Positions 6,934 through 11,845 of a stretch of 11,845 nt of DNA are shown piece after piece (position 1 is the stretch's first letter; the number at the start of each line of letters is the position of its first letter). A program made the position numbers and the translations under genes. Source of the stretch: Nitrospirae bacterium UBA4572 (GTDB taxonomy: Bacteria > Nitrospirota > Leptospirillia > Leptospirillales > Leptospirillaceae). The notes under the pieces were generated by a model. It worked only from the letters and a program-made list of their open reading frames with translations. It ran no database searches and had not been told where the DNA came from. The stretch covers positions 1 to 11,845 of the forward strand of contig DGKK01000042.1 of NCBI GenBank assembly GCA_002387725.1. The letters are read 5' to 3'.

Positions 6934-7509
6934 CTAGACCCTTTCCTTTGCCGGAGTCGGAGCTCCTTCGAGAACAACCTTATTGTCTCGTGACCAAACC
7001 GTGGCAAAGACATTCCAGACAAATGTCCAGTGTCCTATTCCCATGAAAAGGGCTGCCAGAACAAAGCCGATACGGTGATAGGGCTGGTAAACGGCACGTG
7101 CCAAGGGATAGACGATTCCCTGGTCAAGCATTCTGTTTCCTTCCAGGATTCCGAAGGTCAGAAGGACGGTATAAAAACCCAGTACCCCTGCCACCATGAA
7201 GAAGAAACTCATCTCCCCCAAAAAGGGGCTCCAGATTTTCTTCCCGGAGAGACGAGGAAGAAGATAGTAGACCATCGCCATGACGACGGAGACGACTCCT
7301 CCGATGAGATTGATATGGGCATGGGCCAGAGGATCCACGAGATGGCCGGCCTGCCCGGTCATGTGGATCCAGTGTCGGATTCTGGGAGTCGATTGGAGAA
7401 AGCCCTGCATCGTTCCTACGAAGAGGCAAAAAACGCCGAACAGAATAAATCTCAGACCCAGCCGGTCAGTCGAGCTGCTGGGAGATTCGGAGAGTGGCTT
7501 GTCGTTCAT
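6934..7509 (-). CDS. Short four-helix CcoN-like (cbb3 subunit I-like) membrane protein, second copy
   Basis: A membrane protein of 191 aa from the preferred ATG at 7509. AGAGG sits 5 bases before this ATG, and an in-frame GTG at 7515 lies inside the same Shine-Dalgarno region. Counting from the GTG, the four predicted helices are near 21-41, 64-87, 101-124 and 147-172. The motif LAHAHINLIGGVVSVVMAMVY (63-83, His65 and His67), followed by YLLPRL, parallels GHTHINLLGWVEMAIFG in the 5155-5742 protein and resembles the heme b ligand helix of oxidase subunit I. Helix 4 carries His147 and His162. As in its paralogue, the CuB ligands and the other helices of a full catalytic subunit are missing. The two proteins are paralogues rather than the N and C halves of one split CcoN. 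The short inverted repeat cacc/ggtg at 7513-7524 could partly mask the ribosome site. Confidence 0.8.
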   Translation of the reverse strand: MNDKPLSESPSSSTDRLGLRFILFGVFCLFVGTMQGFLQSTPRIRHWIHMTGQAGHLVDPLAHAHINLIGGVVSVVMAMVYYLLPRLSGKKIWSPFLGEMSFFFMVAGVLGFYTVLLTFGILEGNRMLDQGIVYPLARAVYQPYHRIGFVLAALFMGIGHWTFVWNVFATVWSRDNKVVLEGAPTPAKERV

Positions 7510-7529
7510 ACGCACCTCTAGGTGAAGGG

Positions 7530-7970
7530 TCAGGAAATCCGTTCCGGGCCCCGGGTCTTGGGGACGGGAGACGGTGTTCCGCGGGAACTTCTCCTGCGTC
7601 GGAGGACCTCTCCTACATATCCTCCGAGGAAAGAGACCTCGGGAACGGTGATGAAGAAGATCATCATGAAAGGAGCGACGGGGATCCCGACCGCCATTCC
7701 CGATGGATGGTAAACCTCATACAAATATGCAATAAGGAGATAGGTCATCGGGGGGATCGGACCTAGGAATTTTCCGAAAGGACCTGCGATGTAGCCCGTG
7801 ACAAAGGAAATGGCCAAAGGAGCCAGAAGGTAGGAAAAGAGTATGCCTGCACCAAAAATATGATGAAACGCCCCATTGGTAAGACCAAGGAGCCGGTCTC
7901 CTCCGTAGAAAAGAAGAAGTCCGGCCACGATGCCCCAAAAAGCGTCCCGGGGGTTCAGTTTCTTTTTCAT
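7530..7970 (-). CDS. Polytopic membrane protein, unknown family
   Basis: A 146-aa hydrophobic protein that I do not recognise. Helices are likely near 10-30, 39-62, 74-87 and 93-121, followed by a basic tail (EVLRRRRSSRG, then Pro-rich) that should be cytoplasmic. Glycine and proline residues are frequent in the helices (for example GPFGKFLGPIPP at 63-74). His36-His37 lie in the loop before helix 2. ATG at 7970 has GAGGGT about 9 bases upstream. The gene lies 20 bp before the CcoN-like gene at 7509 and 29 bp after the CcoS-like gene, so co-transcription is very likely. It could be an extra membrane subunit or an assembly factor of the complex; nothing in the sequence decides this. Confidence 0.75.
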   Translation of the reverse strand: MKKKLNPRDAFWGIVAGLLLFYGGDRLLGLTNGAFHHIFGAGILFSYLLAPLAISFVTGYIAGPFGKFLGPIPPMTYLLIAYLYEVYHPSGMAVGIPVAPFMMIFFITVPEVSFLGGYVGEVLRRRRSSRGTPSPVPKTRGPERIS

Positions 7971-7999
7971 GATCGGAATACCCTCGTCACGGAGATAAG

Positions 8000-8212
8000 T
8001 CAGTGAGGCTTGGAGGCCGGAGTATGGTCCGAGTTCTGTTCATGGGGAGGTGTCTTGGCGTCACCGTCCTCTTCGTTGAAGATGATGTACTTGATGTTTT
8101 CATCAAACTGGCCGTTTTTGTAAGACCAGTAGATACCGAAAACAACGATGACAAGAGAAACAAGTCCTGTTGCCGTCCACAAATAGGCAACGATACCCTC
8201 TGGAAGTTTCAT
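8000..8212 (-). CDS. ccoS: CcoS-like cbb3 oxidase maturation protein
   Basis: A 70-aa protein with one transmembrane helix (about 8-29) followed by WSYKNGQFDENIKYIIFNEED (29-49). This matches the CcoS pattern: a helix, then W-x-x-x-x-G-Q-[FY]-D-[DE], then a hydrophobic-acidic end of the type ILFDDD. CcoS is required for insertion of heme and copper cofactors into cbb3-type oxidase in the inner membrane. The tail is longer than usual and holds three His residues (HEQNSDHTPASKPH), possibly metal-binding. ATG at 8212 has an excellent AAAGGAG 7 bases upstream. With CcoG it is the strongest sign that the cluster serves a cbb3-type or related heme-copper complex. Confidence 0.75.
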   Translation of the reverse strand: MKLPEGIVAYLWTATGLVSLVIVVFGIYWSYKNGQFDENIKYIIFNEEDGDAKTPPHEQNSDHTPASKPH

Positions 8213-8257
8213 CTTATTTCTCCTTTCACGCCTGGAGGAATGCTCCCGGTGGCTCCA

Positions 8258-8689
8258 CTATTTGGGGGGTTTTGGATAGTTTGGTGAGCCGGGAAGTGAT
8301 TTCAGGCTCATCAGGAGATCGACAAGCTCATCCTTTTCTTTGGGAGAGATCCTGTCGAAGGTCGGTGCAAACTTACCGTTATGTGCTGTCCCCGGAACAA
8401 GCGCGCCGGGATCACGAAAATACGACTTGAGCCATGCGGCCGTTCTTCGAGTCCCCTCCCCATCCATATCCGGACCATCATAATCGCCTTCTCCATAAAC
8501 AACATGGCAGTCCCTACAAGAGTACTTTTCAAAGACCTCATATCCGGCCGCCGACTTTTTGCTGAACAGATAGACATCGTTGGTTGTCCAGAATGTCACA
8601 ATATGCATGCGTGCCAAAACATAGAGAACCATTGCGGACAACACCATCAATCCGGCCAGAAGAAAGACGACTTTTTCCCCGGTTTTCAT
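8258..8689 (-). CDS. Membrane-anchored monoheme cytochrome c (NorC/CcoO-like)
   Basis: A 143-aa protein with an N-terminal membrane anchor (about 7-27) and a periplasmic cytochrome c domain. The heme-binding motif is CRDCH (Cys58, Cys61, His62) and is followed by VVYGEGDYDGPD, close to the LLGEGAYFAPEL that follows the heme in NorC of nitric oxide reductase. RR-TAAWLKSYFRDP (81-94) and the final SPKEKDELVDLLMSLK (115-130) are normal for this fold. The sixth heme ligand is unusual: where a Met is expected after the PG turn (MPxF in relatives) the sequence reads VPGTAHNGKFAPTF, with His103 but no Met. His/His ligation or an open site is possible. It lies 5 bp after the 68-aa gene, so the two are in one operon. 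The Shine-Dalgarno sequence is weak, suggesting coupling to the upstream gene. Confidence 0.88.
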   Translation of the reverse strand: MKTGEKVVFLLAGLMVLSAMVLYVLARMHIVTFWTTNDVYLFSKKSAAGYEVFEKYSCRDCHVVYGEGDYDGPDMDGEGTRRTAAWLKSYFRDPGALVPGTAHNGKFAPTFDRISPKEKDELVDLLMSLKSLPGSPNYPKPPK

Positions 8690-8694
8690 GAAAT

Positions 8695-8901
8695 CTACAC
8701 CAGTATTCTTAAAAGGAGCTGAATGACGGCAAAGGAAATCACGCTGATAATTCCGACGAAGCTCATGGCGATGATAACCTGTTCACCACGTTTGAGCTTT
8801 TTGAAGGGGCCGATAATATATCGGGACATGATAGTAAAGGCGATAACCGAAGCGGAAAGAAATGTAAAGATGACGACAGACACTGACATTTTAATGGACA
8901 T
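8695..8901 (-). CDS. Small two-helix membrane protein, unknown family
   Basis: A 68-aa protein with helices near 5-26 and 41-66 joined by a basic loop (FKKLKRGEQ). The loop suggests that it faces the cytoplasm and that both ends are outside. I do not recognise the family. ATG at 8901 is chosen because GAGG lies 5 bases upstream within tctAGAGGTGtttATG; an in-frame GTG at 8907 falls in that ribosome site. It is the first gene after the terminator at 8960-8993 and is followed 5 bp later by the cytochrome c gene, so it probably begins a transcription unit and encodes a subunit or anchor of the same complex. Confidence 0.7.
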   Translation of the reverse strand: MSIKMSVSVVIFTFLSASVIAFTIMSRYIIGPFKKLKRGEQVIIAMSFVGIISVISFAVIQLLLRILV

Positions 8902-8918
8902 AAACACCTCTAGATCTG

Positions 8919-8948
8919 ATTCTACACCCCTCGCACCCTGGACTGCAA
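8919..8948 (-). promoter_or_regulatory. Candidate sigma-70 promoter for the 68-aa/cytochrome unit
   Basis: On the minus strand, TTGCAG (8943-8948) and TAGAAT (8919-8924) are separated by 18 bases, 18 bases upstream of the ATG at 8901 and directly after the terminator at 8960-8993. The match is four of six and five of six bases to the consensus hexamers. The location supports it, but it has not been tested. Confidence 0.4.
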
Positions 8949-8959
8949 CAAGAAAAACA

Positions 8960-8993
8960 AAAAAGGCGGGCTCCGTAAGGAATCCGCCTTTTT
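8960..8993. terminator. Bidirectional Rho-independent terminator
   Basis: The sequence aaggcgg (8963-8969) pairs with ccgcctt (8984-8990), with extra inner pairing tcc/gga around a gtaa loop. An A-run precedes it (8959-8964) and a T-run follows (8989-8993), so both strands give a G/C stem followed by T residues. On the minus strand it ends the transcript coming from the CcoO-like gene and microprotein, before the 68-aa gene. It therefore splits the respiratory cluster into at least two units. Confidence 0.8.
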
Positions 8994-9048
8994 ATGTCGT
9001 TATTATACAGAAGAATATAGTCCTGATTTCCTGATCTTGATAATGGCC

Positions 9049-9153
9049 CTACTCGGGCTTCACATCATCAATGAAGAAGGAATAGATCAATGACCCGAAC
9101 AGCATTGTCAAGGTAATGCACCAGAATACGATAGGACTATTGACATTCCACAA
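9049..9153 (-). CDS. 34-aa single-helix microprotein of the oxidase-like cluster
   Basis: A short gene that size cut-offs would miss. From TTG at 9153 it encodes 34 residues: MWNVNSP, a hydrophobic helix at about 8-26 (IVFWCITLTMLFGSLIYSF), then FIDDVKPE. The ribosome site AGGGAGGTGAT (9159-9169 on the minus strand) is nearly a perfect complement of the 16S 3' end and is well spaced for the TTG. An in-frame GTG at 9162 inside that site would add three residues. The codons read cleanly to TAG. Tiny one-helix subunits such as CcoM and CydX stabilise terminal oxidases, and the location just downstream of the CcoO-like and 110-aa genes and before the terminator fits such a role. I see no family match. 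Confidence 0.6.
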   Translation of the reverse strand: MWNVNSPIVFWCITLTMLFGSLIYSFFIDDVKPE

Positions 9154-9229
9154 AGGAATCACCTCCCTTTGGATTGTGATTATTCAAAGAGAAAAGCCAT
9201 CACGAGCAGCTACCCTTAAGAAACAGCGG

Positions 9230-9562
9230 CTAAAAGTCGCGGGCCACTTCCGTTCTCTTCATCAGCAGGCCAACCCAAGTGAAGAAGATGGAGACATAAA
9301 TTGAATTGACCACATATCCCTGGTCCCACCACGGACGGGCGAGATTCGGAGATGTATGAGCCTTCAGGATCGGCTGTCCCTGAACGATCCAGTAATGCAG
9401 GTTCCCCGGCAACTGAGGACGTGCACCGAAAAGAGGAAAGGTGAAGAGTTCGGCCGTCACCACCACCATGACAAGAAGGAGAATGATAATACCGGGGACA
9501 TTGTTCGTTCCTTCGAGCATTCCATCAAAACGTTGATTGAGAAGCTCTTCCGTATCGGCCAT
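9230..9562 (-). CDS. Two-helix membrane protein, weakly like the CcoP N terminus
   Basis: A 110-aa protein from ATG at 9562, chosen for its GGAG 7 bases upstream; the open frame extends to 9610 but without a ribosome site. Helices are near 22-46 and 85-102, separated by an aromatic, probably periplasmic segment (LPGNLHYWIVQG, ARPWWDQGY). The start FDGMLEGTNNVPG (12-24) before helix 1 loosely resembles the YDGI-E-NNPLP segment before the first helix of CcoP, but there is no heme motif, so it is not a complete CcoP. It is separated from the upstream CcoO-like gene by a strong hairpin and is followed by the microprotein gene. A structural subunit of the complex is inferred from context. Confidence 0.7.
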   Translation of the reverse strand: MADTEELLNQRFDGMLEGTNNVPGIIILLLVMVVVTAELFTFPLFGARPQLPGNLHYWIVQGQPILKAHTSPNLARPWWDQGYVVNSIYVSIFFTWVGLLMKRTEVARDF

Positions 9563-9635
9563 TACGCCACTCCTTTCATATCGTTTAGGTCGATCGCATG
9601 CGACGACCACAAAATCATTCTAACACATTTTGAAA

Positions 9636-9665
9636 GGAGGGTCCTGTTTTCGAACAGGACCCTCC
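9636..9665. repeat. Perfect 13-bp inverted repeat between ccoO-like and 110-aa genes
   Basis: Arms ggagggtcctgtt (9636-9648) and aacaggaccctcc (9653-9665) are perfect complements around ttcg. In the minus-strand RNA the loop is CGAA and the stem is followed by TTTCAAAA, so it could be a partial terminator or a processing and 3'-stabilising structure for the ccoO-like message. It lies 16 bp after the CcoO-like stop and 73 bp before the ATG at 9562. Confidence 0.7.
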
Positions 9666-9681
9666 AAAATTTCAAGGATCC

Positions 9682-10212
9682 CTACTTGAGGCTCATCATG
9701 TAGTCAGCCAGCGCATTCAAATCTCTCTTGGAGAGGTAATTGAATGCCGGCATCTGAGACATGGGCTGAACTGCTCGAGGGTTCGCATGGTGAACAAGAT
9801 GCCACCCCTTAATGGGGAGACGAGATCCCACATGGAGAAGGTCGGGGGCCTTTCGGTCCGATCCAAACACGGTGGGAGACTCACCCACGAAGTCGGAAAC
9901 CCGGGGAGGAGCACCAAAGTACTGCCAGTCCTGGGTCTGCTCGGGAAGAAGCGTATGGCACCACCAACATCCTTCGCGAACAAAGATAACCTTTCCTTTA
10001 CCGATCATGGTCGGACGATTTTCTCCCGTCATGAAGGGATCCTCAATCGTGAAACCACTTTCCGGACCGTAATCCTTTGCTTTCTGGATGGCGGTGGCTG
10101 ACGGTGGAACCTTGCTCATCTGCATAGAAGGAAACAACACGGTAATCGACAGGGTGACCGCAAAAATTGTTCCGGTCATCATCACACCGAACTTGTACTC
10201 GCGAAATGCCAT
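9682..10212 (-). CDS. ccoO: CcoO/FixO-like membrane-anchored monoheme cytochrome c
   Basis: A 176-aa protein with an N-terminal anchor (about 10-28) and a cytochrome c domain. The segment GKVIFVREGCWWCHTLLPEQ (72-91) holds the heme motif Cys82-x-x-Cys85-His86 and matches the REGCxxCHT pattern of CcoO, the electron-carrying cytochrome subunit of cbb3-type oxidase. Further CcoO-like parts are DWQYFGAPP (95-103), ESPTVFGSDRKAPDLLHVGSR (111-131), GWHLVHHANPR (136-146) and SQMPAFNYL (152-160), where Met154 is the likely sixth heme ligand. It is somewhat shorter than typical CcoO (about 200 aa). ATG at 10212 has AAGGAG 6 bases upstream. The expected partner ccoN is not adjacent, which is odd for this family. 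Confidence 0.88.
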   Translation of the reverse strand: MAFREYKFGVMMTGTIFAVTLSITVLFPSMQMSKVPPSATAIQKAKDYGPESGFTIEDPFMTGENRPTMIGKGKVIFVREGCWWCHTLLPEQTQDWQYFGAPPRVSDFVGESPTVFGSDRKAPDLLHVGSRLPIKGWHLVHHANPRAVQPMSQMPAFNYLSKRDLNALADYMMSLK

Positions 10213-10244
10213 CTCGCACTCCTTAAAAATCTTGAGTTTTAACC

Positions 10245-10333
10245 TGCTCCACTAATGAAACACGGAGCAATCAGGGACAGGCTGAAACCCGCCCCCCCAG
10301 ACAGGGGTTTCGGAGCATCCCCCCCGCCCACTT
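10245..10333 (-). repeat. Stem-loops and G-runs upstream of the ccoO-like gene
   Basis: The 131-bp gap between the 85-aa gene and ccoO-like gene holds two inverted repeats: tgctcc/ggagca (10245-10250 and 10264-10269) and gaaaccc/gggtttc (10284-10290 and 10305-10311). The minus strand also has two clusters of G-runs, with seven-G tracts at 10292-10298 and 10321-10327, each flanked by a GGG. The RNA could fold into hairpins or a G-quadruplex between the cistrons. No T-run follows, so termination is not supported. No gene is seen here. Confidence 0.35.
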
Positions 10334-10343
10334 GGAAAGCGGC

Positions 10344-10601
10344 TTACTTCTTGCGAGACGGGTCGAATTTCGCCCGACCTGCGACTCCCGACATACACAC
10401 CAAAAGAAGAACAAGGCTCCCAATGGCTGACGCCGTCCCCATGGCCGCGGCAAAAGACGCCACACCCTGGCTGGCACCACCCGGAGTCATTCCGCAGCAA
10501 AAGTGGTACTGAGAAGGAAGGACATGGGTCGGATCACCGGGATTCGACAGATCCTTCAACTGCTGGGGAGTAAGACTTGTGATCGCACTCAACATCCACA
10601 T
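10344..10601 (-). CDS. Small membrane protein with an HFCCGM motif, unknown family
   Basis: An 85-aa protein that I do not recognise. Residues 1-46 are polar and Pro/Gly-containing, with QYHFCCGMTPGG at 31-42: His33, two adjacent Cys (35, 36) and Met38, a possible copper or heme site. A hydrophobic helix (about 47-73, rich in Ala, Ser and Gly) is followed by a basic tail (RAKFDPSRKK), which suggests that the N-terminal part is outside. ATG at 10601 has an excellent AAGGAGG 7 bases upstream, so high expression is expected. It lies between the 78-aa gene and the ccoO-like gene and is probably part of the same operon and complex. Confidence 0.75.
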   Translation of the reverse strand: MWMLSAITSLTPQQLKDLSNPGDPTHVLPSQYHFCCGMTPGGASQGVASFAAAMGTASAIGSLVLLLVCMSGVAGRAKFDPSRKK

Positions 10602-10651
10602 ACCACCACCTCCTTAAAGGTTTGGAAACAAGGCCAGAAATCTCCAGAAAT

Positions 10652-10888
10652 TTACCAGTTCTCCCTCTTGCGGTGGTAGGCATAGGAGTAGAGACCGATC
10701 AGGGCACCGACGATGGTCGTCAGAACCATGACCCAATAGATCCAGACATAGGATTCGCGCCACGTCTCGAATCGGTGAGCTCCGAACCATTCCTGAAGGC
10801 AGAAGCCGACAACGGATCCGCTTCCGACCGCCGAAAAGGCTGCATTGAGCCAGTAGCCGACGATCCCTTTTTGACCGCTTTGAGCCAC
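10652..10888 (-). CDS. Small membrane protein, first gene of the respiratory cluster
   Basis: A 78-aa protein. A moderately hydrophobic Gly/Ser-rich stretch (9-30) and a clear transmembrane helix (about 47-70) are followed by the basic end YHRKRENW, which should be cytoplasmic. The helix plus basic tail is only loosely like CcoQ (subunit IV), too little for a name. GTG at 10888 is the start, with AAAGGGGG 6 bases upstream. It is divergent from the VIT-family gene and so is likely to be the promoter-proximal gene of the minus-strand operon, followed after 50 bp by the 85-aa gene. Confidence 0.7.
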   Translation of the reverse strand: MAQSGQKGIVGYWLNAAFSAVGSGSVVGFCLQEWFGAHRFETWRESYVWIYWVMVLTTIVGALIGLYSYAYHRKRENW

Positions 10889-11095
10889 GACAGACCCCCT
10901 TTTAAGTAAAGATAAAGGAAAGATGCCAAATCCACAGCCCCATAGTTTTAGGACGTGCAGACCTTAATTTTGAGGGCATTACACAATCGAAGAATACGCT
11001 TTGAAGAATTTCTTGTCAAGCCTCTAATCTCCATAAACTCGAGTCCCCCCTTCCAGACTCTGGCGCCCATGAACTTCCTCGGTTATCATAACACT
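10889..11095. other. Divergent intergenic region between the respiratory operon and the VIT gene
   Basis: This 207-bp region is A+T-rich compared with its surroundings and must hold the start of the minus-strand respiratory operon and of the plus-strand transporter. Weak promoter candidates are TTAAGG and TATGGG with 17-base spacing on the minus strand (10939-10967), and TTGAAG and TAATCT with 18-base spacing on the plus strand (11001-11030). None is close to consensus and no clear operator repeat is seen. Confidence 0.35.
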
Positions 11096-11827
11096 ATGAT
11101 TAAAGACTCTTCCTCATCGCCCTTTCCCCCGGAGGCAGGACATCTTCCCTCCGGCCTTCGCATTCGTGATGTCGTTTTGGGGATGAACGACGGTATGGTG
11201 ACACTGACGAGCTTTCTCGGAGGCATTTCAGGTGCCCCCCTCTCCCATACCTCCATCCTTTATGCCGGACTCATGACATCATTGGCAGGCAGTCTCTCCA
11301 TGGGAGCCGGAGCTCTTCTTGCCACCCAAAGCCAAAATGACCTTATCCGACGAGAGATTGCTCGGGAACGTTGGGAAATCACCCATGTCCCCGAACTGGA
11401 GAAACAAGAGGTTTACAATCTTTTTATTTCCTTTGGACTTCCACCCGAGGAATCGCACCACATAACCCAGAGGATTATCGCCGATCCAGAAGTCTGGCAC
11501 CGGTTCATGGTTCGAGAGGAGCTGGGAATCCATGAGGAGAGCATGGAATCCCCCGCCAAGAGTGCAGCCACCCTTTCGCTTTCATTCATGGCGGGAGCTC
11601 TCCCCCCCCTTCTCCCCTATTTCTTTTTCCAAAAGGCCTACGAAGCCTTCACTGTCGCACTCGTCCTCTCACTGCTCACACTGGCAGTCACAGGCTCCAT
11701 CAAGTCCCGACTCGCAGGAGAGTCCCCCTTCAAAGGAGCCGGGGAAATGATTCTTCTCGGAGGTGCGGCAGCCGCCGCCGGGCTCTTTTTGGGCGAGATT
11801 CTTCCCCGATTCTTTCATCTTTCATGA
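11096..11827 (+). CDS. VIT1/CCC1-family iron/manganese transporter
   Basis: A 243-aa membrane transporter of the VIT1/CCC1 family, whose members move Fe(II) or Mn(II) out of the cytoplasm by proton exchange. The N-terminal helix signature LRIRDVVLGMNDGMVTLTSFL (21-41) carries the family's conserved Asp-Gly. Helix 2 is near 54-77, containing the small-residue run LAGSLSMGAGALL. A Glu-rich cytoplasmic segment (about 85-150, with REIARERWE, ELEKQE, PPEES and REELGIHEES) corresponds to the metal-binding domain of the family. Three more helices lie near 156-178, 183-205 and 215-238. ATG at 11096 is chosen because it sits just before the conserved region. The frame stays open further upstream, but neither that start nor this one has a clear Shine-Dalgarno sequence. 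It faces away from the respiratory operon and may protect an iron-rich cell from iron or manganese excess (inference). Confidence 0.88.
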   Translation: MIKDSSSSPFPPEAGHLPSGLRIRDVVLGMNDGMVTLTSFLGGISGAPLSHTSILYAGLMTSLAGSLSMGAGALLATQSQNDLIRREIARERWEITHVPELEKQEVYNLFISFGLPPEESHHITQRIIADPEVWHRFMVREELGIHEESMESPAKSAATLSLSFMAGALPPLLPYFFFQKAYEAFTVALVLSLLTLAVTGSIKSRLAGESPFKGAGEMILLGGAAAAAGLFLGEILPRFFHLS

Positions 11828-11845
11828 GTTTGAAGCAAAAGGTCT

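Noticed and set aside
7530..7970. His36-His37 of the 146-aa protein as oxidase CuB ligands
   Set aside because: The pair lies in a loop before a helix and none of the surrounding subunit I sequence is present.
10955..11095. Longer N terminus for the VIT-family protein
   Set aside because: The upstream 47 residues do not resemble the family, which starts close to the first helix. ATG at 11096 fits family length.
1..11845. CRISPR arrays, tRNA or rRNA genes
   Set aside because: No spaced direct repeats, cloverleaf-like sequence or rRNA-like stretches were seen on reading both strands.

Overview
The window is a stretch of bacterial chromosome with high G+C, carrying a long minus-strand respiratory gene cluster. 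The gene content suggests a chemolithotroph of the Nitrospirota, possibly a Leptospirillum-like acidophilic iron oxidiser. That placement is an inference from the style of the cluster: a cbb3-type oxidase assembly set, many small membrane proteins and a neighbouring iron transporter of the VIT1/CCC1 family. No rRNA or other phylogenetic marker beyond hisS is present to prove it.

Layout, left to right. Positions 1-37 look like the right end of an IS200/IS605-type (TnpB) element whose body lies outside the window. It abuts a minus-strand pair whose reading frames overlap by 4 bp: an Rsm22/METTL17-like methyltransferase (831-1952), then an extradiol-dioxygenase-like protein (34-834). Divergent from these is hisS (2082-3377, plus strand), histidyl-tRNA synthetase.

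From 10888 down to 3447 everything is on the minus strand. In order of transcription: a 78-aa membrane protein, an 85-aa membrane protein with a His-Phe-Cys-Cys motif, a CcoO-like membrane cytochrome c, a 110-aa two-helix membrane protein, a 34-aa single-helix microprotein, a terminator, a 68-aa two-helix protein, a NorC/CcoO-like monoheme cytochrome c, a CcoS-like assembly protein, a 146-aa polytopic protein, a four-helix CcoN-like protein, a membrane-anchored SUMF1-domain protein, a second four-helix CcoN-like protein, a 112-aa membrane protein, and CcoG. The cluster is bounded by a divergent gene on one side and by the convergent hisS on the other. It nevertheless contains no full-length heme-copper oxidase catalytic subunit.

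The cytochromes, the CcoN-like proteins with conserved His motifs and the assembly factors CcoG and CcoS together suggest a membrane electron-transfer complex built from cbb3/NOR-like parts. It either serves a catalytic subunit encoded elsewhere or is a distinct, catalytically uncharacterised complex. The plus-strand gene at the right edge (11096-11827) is a VIT1/CCC1-family iron/manganese transporter.
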